DNA from: Henckelia pumila
Taxonomy: Eukaryota > Streptophyta > Magnoliopsida > Lamiales > Gesneriaceae
DNA: 64,000 nt
Reading direction: 5' to 3'
Assembly: GCF_033568475.1 (NCBI RefSeq)
Contig: NC_133122.1
Location: 142,607,402 to 142,671,401 of the forward strand
Below the pieces are notes generated by a model. That model saw only the letters and a list, made by a program, of their open reading frames with translations. It ran no database searches and was not told the origin of the DNA. A program made the position numbers and the translations under genes. Shown here one piece after another: positions 1 through 11,593 of this stretch. The stretch's first letter is position 1; the number at the start of each line of letters is the position of its first letter.

Positions 1-6
1 GTCACA

Positions 7-98
7 CTTGATGCCTATATGTTCATCAAACATTTCTCGATGCTTCCCTATTTGGAAACTAGCTGCTGGACTTGATGCCTATCTGTTCATCAAACATT
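7..98. repeat. 28-bp direct repeat, two copies, beside a CACTA end
   Basis: Positions 7-34 and 71-98 are the same 28-base word with one mismatch, 64 bases apart. The second copy ends immediately before the left end of the CACTA element at 100. The repeat is not part of the element itself. It may be a local tandem duplication in the host sequence or in an older transposon body. No coding sense was recognised. Confidence 0.75.
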
Positions 99-320
99 AC
101 ACTACAAGAAAAACTTCTAAAGACAACATTTTTTTTCAATTGCCGTAGGGGGCTCAAAACTGTTGTAAAAGCTTGTGTTATTAAAATTCACGCTCAAGAG
201 AAAAGACAAATGTTGTCTTTTAACGTGATTTCTAACAACACTAACTTTTACAACAGTTTTGAGCTTCCTACAACAATTGAAAAAAAATGTTGTCTTTTTC
301 AAATAAAAAACAAATAAAAT

Positions 321-2060
321 AAAATAAAATAAAATAAAAATTATAATATTATAAATTATTCAAAATAAAAAAATTGAAATAAAATTATTATACAATTTTT
401 CAACATTACAAAATAATATTTACGACATTCTAAAAATTTCATACTTAACCAATCAAATGACATAAACATAAAATTCTAAAGTATACAAGATAAATTAAAT
501 ACAACAAAAACCATAAACATAAATCTGAAATTAACTAAAAATTCATTTGTAGCTTGTTTGATCTAATTTCTCTGTCATTGCAATTGCCTGCGAAAACAAA
601 CACCAGCCATAATTGTTGAAGTGAAGTTAGTTTGTTAACCAAACATAAATTATAACATTGTTCATTCTGGAACTGCCTCGAAAAATAATGCGCATCTTGC
701 ATGTAATAATCAAACAATTAAGGTAATAACACCAAAAAAAATATGTCTAATTAACTACCAAAAAAGAACTCATATTTATGTTAAATAAAGTTTTTATAAA
801 GACTAGGTATGGAGACCTCAATACTTGAGGTGCTTACCCAGGATTGTAAATCAATGAGATAACTGTTATGACAGCTCAATGTCCACAAGATATAGGCAAA
901 GTACATCATCTCTAATACATTTAAAATAGATGTTGAGTTCCAAATTTAGAACATGGGGATGCCTTGAAACACCCAAAAAACTCTCAAATACTGAGAAAAC
1001 AAAACCTCATATACATAAAAATTAAGGTACAAGCAATTACCATATATTTATTTTACAAAGTTCAGTCTAAAGAAATAAAGATATTTTGCTAAAATACAGT
1101 CTAAAGATCAGTTTACATATAAGTATGTACATTCCCGCCACATGTAACAATATAAAAAAGTGAACACCAAATATTTCATGCGATGTGTAAGTTAAATTAA
1201 CATTGTAATAAATAATAAATCAATTTTTTTGCTAATAGTAATCAACTTCTGAGGTTATTTGTAATTTAAAAAGTATTAAAGGATTTCAATGTTAATTAAT
1301 GCATGAATGGTATGTGAACAAGATTACTGCCATCTTTTAGTTATCTGCTCAAAATCTGTAAAAAAAAAAACGATTTTCATATGAAGCAATAGTCACTGAA
1401 CATGCTGCCAAAAATTCATGAAATGAATATAGTCATTAATATATTTGTATTGGCTGACAAAAAATTTAAACTATCTGTTTGGAAAACACCTCACAAATTT
1501 TAATCAATAAACCTGACTTCAACTAAGATTTAGGAAGGTTTTACTACTTAGTAATCTTCAACTAACGACAATACTAACAATTTCTCAAATGATAAGATCT
1601 ATTAAAGCTCTTCTTATAAAAGCCCAAAAAACGTTAACTAATAAGATGTTATATGACAGCTCTAAAATATACCTGCTTAAAATCTGTAAAATAGAACAAT
1701 GTTAAGTGTGAGCCTAAGTCACAGATTCCAAGTCACATGATCAATTTCCTTTTCCCCATAGTTTCTACTGTATCCCCACTTCTCTAATAAAAAATTTCAT
1801 GATCAACTAGGCCTTAATATTTTCTCCGGAGTCAGATTAAGCTAATTACAACCTTAAAATCCACATACTAATACATGTTTTGAAACATTGAAAACAAATA
1901 CCCAGGATAGATAACACTATCGCGTAAAGATTGAATTGAAGCAAAGTGCAATGCAAATGCATAATATAAGTCCATAATATGATATTTTTAAATCTTTCCT
2001 CCACATTCCAATATATAATTTAGCATACTTTTTCCTGCAAACTATAATTATTTAAGGCCT
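321..2060. other. AT-rich interior of the CACTA element, nothing recognised
   Basis: This stretch is A/T-rich with short homopolymers and many stops in all frames. Read on the minus strand it would lie downstream of the DEK-like exons and may be 3' untranslated or intron sequence taken up with them. I see no protein family, RNA gene or repeat array in it. Confidence 0.5.
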
Positions 2061-2061
2061 G

Positions 2062-2506
2062 ACCTTTCTAAATTTTCCAGCAGCCATGTCAGCAGAACTT
2101 TTGCTTGATGAGCTCTTGCTCTTTCGCTTCTTACTCTGCAGAGAAATGTGAAAAAAGAAGAAATATCATACAGCTGCTCAATCGAATGCATCAACAAACA
2201 CAAAAAACAAGCAGACTTACCTAATCTTTTTCAGCGAGTAAGATATATGTCGTTGCATGAGGAGATTCTAAGAATTCTAATAACTTCACAGAGAGTTCTT
2301 CCTGGAAAACACAACTGCATATGATCAAAGAACTGTAACATTTATGATTTCAAAACAAAATTAAATAATGAGATTACCTTATTTACAGTGGTTTCGGAGA
2401 CAGGAATATTGAGGACATCACAAAAATCCAACAATTTTTCTTTAACAGATTTGTCAAGCCCTATCTGTAACTTTAGCCCACTATTTTTCCTTTTACACAC
2501 ATCCAT
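2062..2506 (-). pseudogene. Captured DEK-type SAP module (mini-ORF over two exons) plus a further exon
   Basis: On the minus strand an ATG at 2506 opens a 43-codon exon (2506-2378) that ends at a GT donor. A consensus acceptor follows, then a second exon (2301-2221) ending in TAG. Joined, they would give 69 residues. The core includes KEKLLDFCDVLNIPVS and the later segment SPHATT, which I recognise as the SAP-like DNA-binding part of plant DEK chromatin proteins. A further exon-like piece (2137-2062) is rich in Lys and Ser (KKRKSKSSSSK), as in DEK tails, but lies after the stop. Full plant DEK proteins are several hundred residues, so this is a fragment. It lies inside the CACTA element at 100-5757 and was probably captured. 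Expression is unknown; the open frame and intact splice signals leave a small product possible. Confidence 0.72.
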
Positions 2507-4030
2507 TATAAACTTGAGTTAATTGTTTATGCACACATTATTTATGACTCAATCGCTAAAAATCATCATAATAATCCAAGAATGACCAATACATTGAGAA
2601 TTTCCAACAATATCACATTACCTAGTTCGACACTAAATAAACGAGATATAAAAGGGACAAAAATTGAAATCGAGCGGCCATTTTCTAACCTCCGGACAGC
2701 ATACTATGGTCAAGAATAGGGGCTGGAACCTAGCTATAACTACTTTAAAAACTTATAGAATCATAGCTAGACCAGGATGGAAACCGGACATCTCTTGTTC
2801 CACGATGGTTGAGTGGCAGCAACTTGCCAAAGAACCTAAAATTGCAGATGAAATGAGCAAAAAGTTATGGGCCGCCAGAAATACGAAAAAATACAGGACA
2901 CTAAAGGCTAGAGCCTGGAGGCAATCATATTTACAATATCAAGATCTGCACTGCATAGCATATTGAGCCTACTACGAAATCAAAATATTTCAAGTATATA
3001 TTAGGTTCATATTTTTAATTTTCTACCATGATATTTAATTTAAAACACTAGTAAGAATAATTTTTCAGGTTCAATACATCTCATAGACACAAAATTAATG
3101 CCATTTTAAGTATATTTAAAAAATTGTGATAATTTTCATGAAATATTATACACACACATGAGATAACATTTGCCTACTATATATTCAATACACCGACACT
3201 AAATCATTGATTTTTTAAAACTAAATTTACGCGTTATAAATTTAGTTTTTAAAAAAACATCTTTATAATATGGATCGATGGTATAGATATTATAATTAGC
3301 AGTGTGTAATTCTAATTATTTGATCCTATGGGTTAATCAATAAATACATGGAGATGAAGCATTTTAGGACATTTTTATATCTAAAGTTGGAAGGATTATA
3401 CTTAGATAAAGAGGTAAAATTACCGTGACATTTATATAAAATTTGAAAAACTCAATATAAATTTGTCCGACCATTTGAGGTAAAAGAAAAAAAGAAGACA
3501 TGAAATACGTGGCTTCAAATCCTTGCATCCTACATATTCCTTCAAATATTTTAAAAATCTATGGCAAAATTTTGTACATATTATACCAGCATAATTGGAT
3601 ATTTCATCAACAATTTTTAACAAAATTTTGAACTTTTGTTAAAAAAAACTAAGTGCTCCGTAGAAATTATCCAAAACACTACCTTAATGTTATCAAATAA
3701 AAGCGATTGTACGTCAGGTCGGCCAGCTGAATCAAACTTAAAAAAAATACCTTGTTTGCGAACATTATAAATTAATTAGTTGAATGATTCAATTGTGAGT
3801 TTGGTCTTTGGAGGTAACGTGAACTAGGGAGTATCACCTTAATTCCAATATTTGGTTCAAATTTAATAATTTGTCTAAAAAATGTTATATTGGATTATGG
3901 AATTTTATTTTAAATAATATCTCTCTCTCGTGTGCGGGCATGAATTTTGAGAATAATTTGTTGGTTTTGTATTTTGGAAGCTTGAGTTAATTACAAGTTG
4001 CGTAGCATCCATCAAGCAATGAAGAACTTT
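2507..4030. other. CACTA interior, unrecognised
   Basis: AT-rich sequence. A plus-strand open frame of 100 codons at 2664-2966 has no recognisable family, no upstream context and a base composition like its surroundings, so I do not call it a gene. The remainder is stop-rich. Confidence 0.45.
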
Positions 4031-4031
4031 T

Positions 4032-4165
4032 ACCTGGCGTTGTGCTACCTGCTCCTGCCATTTATTTTCCTTTTTCTTCGAAGCTTTAGTAGCATAGCAT
4101 CCATCACCAGCTGGTTTGTCTTCACTTCCATCAAGATTCTCTATATTAATGTAAAATTACAAGTT
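4032..4165 (-). pseudogene. Exon-like fragment of unrecognised gene inside CACTA element
   Basis: Read on the minus strand, about 45 codons are open and charged (a segment reads KASKKKENKWQEQVAQRQ) and run straight into a consensus donor, CAG followed by GTAAAAG. The Lys/Glu/Gln-rich composition differs from the surrounding AT-rich DNA and looks like coding sequence from a nuclear protein. I do not recognise the family. It lies upstream of the DEK-like exons in the same orientation, so it could be an earlier exon of the same captured transcript or come from another gene. Confidence 0.4.
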
Positions 4166-4377
4166 ACATTTCATTCTCTACAAACAAAGCTGAAACTGGA
4201 AAAATCAATGATAGAATAGGCCATTCTCCTGAATCCCTTTCCAGACAACAATTTAAGAACGACACCAATTTACAAGTGAACCAGAAACCACATGAGATTA
4301 ACTTATGAAGACAAATATCACTCCCACTTCATCAGAGCATCAACATACCAGTCAACTTTCCTGAAAATAACATTCAA

Positions 4378-5447
4378 TGCATAGACATCCCAAGATCGCA
4401 TTCGGGTGGTTTAACCTTTACACAAAGATCGAGCAAATCTTAAGTATGGTAGATGCCCGATTAACAAAAGAGAAAACAAAGGAAAACGGACGCCGACGGA
4501 ACCGACAAGCACCTATGAACAAAGCAAAACGCAGATCTAAGATCACAAATAGATTGTACAGCATGAGGAAACAAACAAGGGGAAAAGGCGATGAGAAGAA
4601 ACCCGTACGAAGGTTTCTAGTCCGAAGCAGAAAATTCAAGACGCAAGACGATTGTAAGATAAGAGGATGGTGAACTGATTATTCACGAAAGAGAAACACA
4701 AACAAAAGTAACAACCATTAAATTCTGAATGAACTTCGAATCACAGCGGGGATATATGGAGGTAATCTATGCCCATATATGCAATTGCAATTGGTGGCTT
4801 CATGTCTGCATCCGAAATTTAATGTGGGCATTTCAGTACTCTATGAAGTTTAAAGCTCGAATTAGACATATCGGAGAAAGAGAAAGGTGTTTGACATATA
4901 CTAGCATTTTCACATTGTGTATGAAATACTAAACTTTGAGGCCTGAAACAAAATAGTATAAAGGAAAATTTGACATAAATTAATGAATAAATAAGTTTAA
5001 TTGGCAAATATGTTTAAGTGGAAGGAGCACAGCAGACCATCGTGACAAAGATAAGTGGGAAAGAGCACACTTTGCTGCCTTATCAAGGATAAAAAATCCA
5101 ACCAATGCCTTGTTCACCTCTTGCACAACAGAGAAACTCAAAAGCGCTCGAAATTGATCCACCCCAAATCAATTCTCGACAAAATTTAAACACTCAAAAT
5201 TCATATACTCGGCAATAGCCCATGATTCAAAATTAATCGCTTCGAAAAAGTAAGGATTACATACCCATCAAAATAGGTAAAGGCTGTAGAGAATTGCATA
5301 CTCGCAAAGAACATAACTCGCACTACTTCAATTTGCCACGAGGGTTCGAGTTGCCAACCGCCCTCGGAGAAAAGACGAAGAAGAAGAGAAGTGGCCAAGA
5401 AATTTGGGGCTGTAGAAAACAAATATTATTTATTATATTTATATAAA
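4378..5447 (-). other. Possible captured promoter/5' leader region in the CACTA element
   Basis: Read on the minus strand, 4640-4418 is a pyrimidine-rich stretch resembling the long 5' leader introns of plant housekeeping genes. The segment about 5420-5200 is GC-richer than its surroundings and open for 73 codons without family resemblance. Together these could be the 5' part of the captured transcription unit whose exons lie at 4165-2062. This is inference from composition only. Confidence 0.3.
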
Positions 5448-5757
5448 AAAATAACCTTAATTAAAAGACATCATTTTTATACAACATTTTTTAAAAAAAA
5501 TGTTGTCTTTGATTATAAAAAACACACTCATTAACAACACTTTATAAAAATTATTGTTGATTGTAAAAAAACTGATGTCGTAACTTTAAAAGAAAGCTTA
5601 AAGACAACAGTTACGCAACAATTTTTTGTAAAAATGTTGTCTTTCATAATAAAAAACACTCAGCAACAACATTTTTAATAAAAATGTTGTGAAATTGTAA
5701 ATTTAACTTAAAAATGTTGTCTATTGGCTGTTGTGTATTTAAGATTTTCTTGTAGTG
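5448..5757. repeat. Right subterminal repeat array of CACTA element
   Basis: About ten copies of a word related to ACAACATTTTT or its complement AAAAATGTTGTCTTT occur in alternating orientation and end at TTTTCTTGTAGTG. The same word occurs at the left end (125-300). This arrangement of short subterminal repeats is typical of CACTA elements, where transposase binds. Confidence 0.8.
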
Positions 5758-7321
5758 ATTTCACCATCTTTTTGCAGATGTATATACCAGCTTGCAGAAA
5801 ATTCCTTGAGCAATATAGAAAATAAGAACTAACTGGAACATAAAAGGAAACTTATACACCATTGATTAAAGGTGAAGCAAAATCTGACTACTTCAACAAA
5901 AACAAGTGATCCACCCTGGCGGCACTGGCCATGTTAGTGAGAAGTTAAAAGCTTATTTAATGAAATTTGATACTATGAGATTGGATTAATACATAGTGAA
6001 TGCTGCACTATAAGATGCTGCACTATTAAGTACCATAATTCATCCTTTCCACTTTCTAGCCTCTGTAAGAAACATCAAGAGAAATAATCCACTGTCGAAG
6101 TATATTTGCACGCCTTACAATTAACAATTTTTAACAATTTTCACGCAGCTGAAAAAGACTGTGAGAAGATGCAAAATAAAATATTTTATACCTCGCAAAC
6201 TCTCTACGCCCTTCTAGATAAATGGGAGGTGGAGATATGAGCACAACAAGTGTCTTGGGAGACCAACTCTGCAGAGGTCAGTAAACCAAATCCTGATGCA
6301 GATATAGTATTTATAATGTATTTGGACAAGTAAAACTTATAACTTCAATATTTAATTATATGCACCAAATCAAAAGCATATAATGTGAATGTTTACATGA
6401 TCAGCAAGCAATCCCTGTTAACGGTCAGTCTACTATACAAACTAAAGATTACCAAGGATTTAGCTTTTCACCGAATTCCCAGAATAGACGACATAAATTA
6501 CAGAGTAAAACATAAATCAATTTCAAGAAAACTATTGAATTAAATGATGAAAGAAATGTGATGTGTCGCACATCTTTTTACTTTGCTACTCAAGCAAGGG
6601 CAAAGTTATACAAGACAAGTCCTTTCAATTGCATAAAACTTCTTCAAGGATATTTCTTAGGAATGATAACTATCTTAAAAAATATCAGGAGAAACTTGTG
6701 CTCCCCTTGGATGAATAATAGGAGAATAAAAATTGAGCACAAACAAAGTAGGAGAATAAAAACTTTAATATGTTGAACCATTGTTCTAAGATTTTCCCTG
6801 TACTCTTCCATGGGCACATGCTGCTTTCCACCAGTGCCTCCTAGTAGGGCAGCGTCATTTGCACCGAAAAATATGGTAACAGCCGTAGGAGGTGTTGCAG
6901 ATCCTTGCATAAGATGTTAAAGCAATGGAAAAGTTCATTAAAAATAAGATCAAAGAATGTCCCCTACTGAGTTTTAGCATACCAACAACATCACACATTT
7001 GGCGTGATCATGTGAGAACCAACGAAGCTAGTTGTTCCCTCTGGGTTGTCTCATAATCTAATCTTTGTTAATATGATTAAAACATTAATACACATACTTT
7101 TTGCAATAGAACTGAGCAAACTAAAATGGGAAAATCCAATTCAATGGGCAGCAACACTTGTAGATATAGCCTACATCAAGGTTCTCAATGATAACTCTAA
7201 AAAAATAAAGAGCCCAAGATCACATTGGCACACTCCTTGTTTCCCAGACGACGCAGTTGAGATAAGTTAATATCTTTGTTATTGCATTTTCTGTATGTTC
7301 ACAGAGTATGATATGAAGAGT
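5758..7321. other. Host or older transposon sequence between CACTA element and gypsy element
   Basis: Apart from the two GDSL esterase exons, the segment is intron-like AT-rich DNA. It probably continues after the gypsy insertion at 13416, since the insertion is flanked by a perfect 5-bp duplication. Confidence 0.55.
6192..6905 (-). pseudogene. GDSL esterase/lipase (IAH1/CPRD49-like) fragment, two exons
   Basis: On the minus strand an exon at about 6905-6764 encodes a segment containing TIFFGANDAALLGG and QHVPMEEYRENLR, and ends at a GT donor. After an intron, the next exon (about 6269-6192) encodes SWSPKTLVVLISPPPI and ends at GT. In the isoamyl-acetate-hydrolysing-esterase group of SGNH/GDSL enzymes, GAND contains the block III Asn and the ISPPP strand follows it. 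The first exon with the catalytic GDS motif and the last exons with the DxxH motif were not found within the window. It is a fragment, separated from ARF and subtilase fragments only by two retrotransposons, so it belongs to the same chimeric region. Confidence 0.75.
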
Positions 7322-7326
7322 AAAAT

Positions 7327-8689
7327 TGTAGTAGCCCAGTTCCAATTTACAAGATTAATTGGTTAATTATATTTTATTAACAAGAGCACAAGTTAAGATC
7401 AAGAACACATGACATGAGTAGCTCGGGTCGGTCATGGTTATTCAACAATAGCTCGGGCATTGAGCAAGAGCTCGGGCATTGAGTTAGAGCTTGGGATTGG
7501 AGCTAGGGCTCGGGAATGTGTTTGTGTTTGGCTCGGGTCGGGGCTTAGGGTGCTCAAGAAAGTGATGTGCAAGGCCAGGGTAGTGTTCGGTCATGGGAAG
7601 AATACATGGTATTCAGGCCGGGAATGGACACGTGGCTGGATCTAAAACACGATTAGTGTCCTGCTAGGTGTCATGCACTCGATTGACACCTGTCCCAGCT
7701 CATCCTCTATAAATAGGAGTTGAGAGTTCGGTCATTTGTACACCATTTCATCTCACTTCTTAGTTCTACTCGGAACAAAGAGTAGCTCGGGATCTCGGAA
7801 AAGAGTAGCTCGGGAGCTCGGGAGTTCGGGAAGGAGTAGCTCGGGGCTTGACCAGGAGCAGTTCAGGTCGGGCTTGACCAGGAGCAGTTCAGGTCGGGCT
7901 TGAAGGGAGAGGTCAGGTCGGGTCAGTCTTGAGACCAGGTCGGGTCGGGACTTGGACCTAAGGCAGCTAGGGGTTGTCTTCTTCCAGCTTAGTTCAGACT
8001 TCGGTGTTAGGTACAATAGTACTGTTCGAGATATCCTGACTGAGTATGCATGTATTATGTGACTGCATGATTTATATGTCATTGATTTATGCTGCATTCA
8101 TCTGCATATTGAGCTATCTCCTTCGAGATGTATATTAGTAGGGTTGTATCCTATCCTGTTAGTGGATGGACTTTCATCGATTTGGGTCCGGCATATCCAC
8201 TGGTATATTGGTATGGGAGCCACCTCCTGCAGCGATGGCACAGCGTGCTACATACCAGGGCCCGGTCTGTCTCTGTTATCTGATATTTGACCTCGAGTTA
8301 TAGGGAGTTCACTTTGCATGCATGTATACTCATACGAGCGTTTTATGCTCACGTCTCGTACTTTGTGTTTCTGGACACCCTATTCCATGGGGCAGGTTTG
8401 CGATTGGACGAGGCGGGTGGTTCCAGGAGGGGCTAGGCAGCGGTTGGTCAGCTGGAGCTTCGCTTAGATTTTTATTTCTGTTGTTATCGGATTGATACAG
8501 CTTTTCGATATGGTTGTATAATCTATTTGGTTTTTTACAGATTCCTTGCCTTGGGATTGTAGTATTTGTAATGTTTCCGCAGTTTATTTTGATATCTGTT
8601 TAATTAAGTTAATTGCATGCCTAAGTTCTGTTTAGTAGGTGATCCGCCTAAGTTCTGTTTAGTAGGTGATCCGGGTAAGGGTCACTACA
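7327..8689 (+). repeat. 5' LTR of gypsy element 1
   Basis: 1363 bp, TG...CA ends. It carries many copies of short words such as AGCTCGGG and GGTCGGG (about 7420-7520 and 7785-7955), and a TATA-like TCTATAAATAG at about 7704, which is the likely promoter of the element. A 26-bp word is tandemly repeated near the 3' end (about 8620-8672). Confidence 0.95.
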
Positions 8690-8693
8690 TTTA

Positions 8694-8705
8694 TGGTATC
8701 AGAGC
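8694..8705 (+). other. Primer binding site, initiator Met tRNA
   Basis: TGGTATCAGAGC lies 4 bases after the 5' LTR. This is the standard complement of the plant initiator methionine tRNA 3' end used to prime minus-strand DNA synthesis. Confidence 0.9.
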
Positions 8706-8765
8706 ATGCATAGTTTTCTTGGGATTTAGATTCTGCATAAGATAACCATGAGGTAATTTGTGTAG

Positions 8766-9620
8766 ATGGCAGATCGTGACGATCAGAGCAGCCATGGCAG
8801 TGTAGGTGGATGCTGGGGAGACGATGACCGAGACCGTCGTCGTGAGCACCTCATCATCGCCATGATGATCAGCGTTTTAGCGTACGCCAATTTCTTTCGA
8901 TGGGTCCTAAGCCCTTGGTTGGAGGTAAGTCTCCGGAGGATGCGGAGAACTGGTTAGACCGCATGGAGACAAATTTTCAGACGTTCCGTTGCACTGAGGA
9001 GCAGAAGATGGAGACGCTGGGATATCTTCTGGAAGGGCGAGCCCGAAAGTGGTGGAGGTTCACTTCTGCACCGTTCTTCACGGCGAGAGGGGTTGCTACT
9101 TGGGCTGAGTTTCGCACAGATTTTCAGAAGCTGTATTTTCCTTCTGCACTTTGTCAGGCGAAGGCAGGTGAATTACTGAGTCTGCGACAGGGTGCCATGT
9201 CTATTGACGAGTACCAGCAGAAGTTTTTTGATCTTCTATCCTATTGCCCCGAGATTGCTGACAGCTCGGAGATGAAGTATAACCTGTTCCTTTAGGGTCT
9301 CAACCCTGAGATTCATGACCGTGTGGCGGTTGGAGATGACATGTCCTACGAGGGTTTGGTGAGCCGAGGACAGCATTTGGAGGAATCGGTCTTTTTCTCA
9401 GTCCAGGCCTGCTAGTTCTTTGGGTCCCCGTGCTCAATCTTTCAAGAAGTCTGGATCTACTTCTTCTTCCTCTGGTTCGGCTGGTGTTATCCGTTTTGGG
9501 AAGAAGGAGAAGTGTGATCATTGTGGGAAGAACCATCCGTCAGACAAGTGCCGTAGAGCTTCTGGAGCTTGTTTCCGTTGTGGATAGGTGAGTCATCTCC
9601 GGAGAGTTTGTCCACTATCT
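8766..9620 (+). pseudogene. gag of gypsy element 1, broken
   Basis: The frame starts at ATG 8766, shifts before about 8900, runs open to a TAG at 9292-9294, and shifts again near 9385. It contains the plant retrotransposon gag region (segments ENWLDRMETNF and GRARKWWRF) and a C-terminal zinc-knuckle region with Cys and His in KEKCDHCGKNHPSDKC, followed by a second knuckle split by a TAG near 9586. The product would be the capsid/nucleocapsid. The frame cannot be translated through as it stands. Confidence 0.85.
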
Positions 9621-10088
9621 GGGGGAGGCGGTTCTGGTTCTGGATCAGGTTCTCAGGCCACCGTTCAGCAGAGGTCGCAGGGACAGCCTGCTGAGAGTTC
9701 TCACTTGAGGCCGCGGGCTTCTGGCCAGGTGTTTGCCTTGAGGCACGACCAGGCCGTGGAGGAGAATGAGAAGGTCATTGCAAGTACATTTCTGTTATAT
9801 GGTTTACCTGCTCTTGTACTCATTGACACTGGTGCATCTCATTCCTTCATTTCTGCACGTTTTGTTAAGAGACATAAGTTACCTTACATTGTACTAGACG
9901 TAGTACTTTCTGTTTCTACTCCGACGGGTCAGTCTGCTCTGGCCAAGCGTCTAGTGATGGGTTGCCCTTTAGAATTCGAGGGTAACATTCTGATTGCGAA
10001 TCTCATGGTTCTTGCAATGGACGACTTTGATTGCATTCTGGGAATAGATATGTTGACTACCTATCGAGCTTCAGTGGACTGCAATTAG
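9588..10088 (+). pseudogene. Aspartic protease region of gypsy element 1
   Basis: A 166-codon open stretch. It begins with the end of the zinc knuckle, then a Gly/Ser-rich linker, then the retropepsin motif VLIDTGASHSFIS with the catalytic Asp in DTG. The later segment CILGIDML is the usual second protease block. It ends at a TAG (10086-10088), after which the same frame continues with RT N-terminal sequence, interrupted by further stops near 10282 and 10380. Confidence 0.9.
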
Positions 10089-10409
10089 AGATCAGTACGC
10101 TTTCATCCAGAGGAGAGTGATAGTTGGTTTTTCTATGGTGAGGGAGCGCGACCCCCGATGCCTTTGGTATCTGCTTTGAGAGCCTATCGAGCTCTAGAGT
10201 CTGGCGGGGAAGGTTATCTCATCTATGCAGTTGATTTGTCCGCTGAAAGCGTAGGGATAGAGAGCATTCCGGTCGTGAATTAATTTCCAGATGTATTTCC
10301 AGACGAGATTCCGGGTTTACCTCCTGTTAGGGAAGTCGAGTTTGGCATAGAGTTGATGCCAGGTACTTCGCCTATTTCTTGAGCACCATATCATCTGGCT
10401 CCGTCAGAG

Positions 10410-11593
10410 ATGCATGAGTTGAAGAATCAGCTACAGGATCTTTTGGACAAGGGGTACATTCATCCTAGTGTATCTCCTTGGGGAGCTCCTGTTCTCTTCG
10501 TGAAGAAGAAGGATGGGTCGATGCGGCTGTGCATTGACTATCGTCAGTTGAACCGAGTTACTGTGAAGAACAAGTATCCTTTGCCTCGTATCGATGACTT
10601 GTTTGATAAGTTGCAGGGTACTTCAGTCTACTCCAAGATTGACTTGAGATCTGGGTATCATCAGATGAGAGTCCGAGATCAGGACGTAGCCAAGACATCA
10701 TTTCGTACTCGCTATGGGCATTACGAGTTTCTAGTGATGCCATTTGGTTGACTAATACGCCGGCTATATTTATGGATCTGATGAACCGTGTCTTCAGGGA
10801 GTACTTGGATAAGTTTGTCGTCGTCTTCATTGACGACATTCTGGTGTATTCAGGTAATGAGGACGAGCATGTTTCTCACTTACGGGTGGTACTGCAGACT
10901 CTTCGGGACGAGCAGTTGTACGCCAAGTTGAGTAAGTGCGAATTCTGGATGAATCGAGTGGTCTTTCTTGGCCATATCATATCCAGGGAAGGGATTTCTG
11001 TCGATCCGAGCAAGATTGAGGCTATGCTTAATTGGTCACGTCCGATGACAGCTGCTGAGATCCGTAGTTTTCTGGGTCTAGCAGGGTATTATCGTCGTTT
11101 CATTTTGAATTTCTCTCAGTTAGCTCGACCTTTGACGCAGCTTACCCGCAAGGGTGTGGATTTCGAGTGGTCTTCCGAGTGCGAAGAGAATTTCTGTGAG
11201 CTTCAATGACGGTTGACTTCTGCGCCGGTGTTGGCATTGCCGTCAGGATCTGGAGGGTATGTGGTGTACACTGATACTTCTCTTCAGGGGTTAGGTTGTG
11301 TCCTGTCTCAAAATGGGCATGTGATCGCATATGCTTCTAGACAGCTGAAGCTTCATGAGGATAATTATCCGGTTCATGATTTGGAGTTGGCAGCGATTGT
11401 GTTTGCTTTGAAGATCTAGCGTCATTATCTGTATGGCGAGAAATTTGAAATCTTCACCGACCACAAGAGTCTCAAGTATTTGTTCACTCAGGCAGAGTTG
11501 AACATGAGGCAGAGACGTTGGATGGACTTGCTTAAGGACTATGATTGCAAAATTAAGTATCATCCGGGAGCTGCTAATCTCACTGTGATGCCT
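10410..11593 (+). pseudogene. Reverse transcriptase and RNase H of gypsy element 1, broken
   Basis: The RT palm is recognisable from [18 protein letters not shown] through [11 protein letters not shown] one-base loss near 10748 shifts the frame within the MPFG block. RT then continues with the catalytic box FIDDILVYS and the thumb. A TGA near 11207 separates the RNase H region ([19 protein letters not shown]). A TAG at 11417-11419 replaces the Trp codon of the family's usual IWRHYLYG, and the frame is lost again before 11593. The order RT then RNase H is usual for Ty3/gypsy. Confidence 0.92.

Larger units (their letters stand above)
100..5757. mobile_element. Non-autonomous CACTA (En/Spm) DNA transposon carrying gene pieces
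   Basis: The left end reads CACTACAAGAAAA and the right end TTTTCTTGTAGTG, a perfect 13-bp terminal inverted repeat with the CACTA signature. Both ends carry subterminal copies of a short word (ACAACATTTT / AAAATGTTGTCT) at about 125-300 and 5470-5725, in both orientations, as expected for transposase-binding sites. No transposase ORF is present in 5.66 kb, so movement would need a transposase in trans. The interior holds DEK-like exons on the minus strand and other exon-like pieces. The 3-bp flanks are tta on the left and att on the right, so a clean target duplication is not visible. The element boundaries are firm. Confidence 0.88.

Noticed and set aside
72..317. Two overlapping open frames on both strands at the CACTA left end
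   Set aside because: They arise from inverted subterminal repeats (the two strands give similar peptides), not from a gene.
2664..2966. 100-codon plus-strand frame inside the CACTA element
   Set aside because: No recognisable domain, no promoter or splice context, opposite strand to the captured exons, and random-looking composition.
7753..8097. 114-codon minus-strand frame, repeated at 12496-12816
   Set aside because: Both lie in the AGCTCGGG-rich part of the LTRs of gypsy element 1; the repetitive Ser/Arg/Pro/Leu peptide reflects the short repeats.
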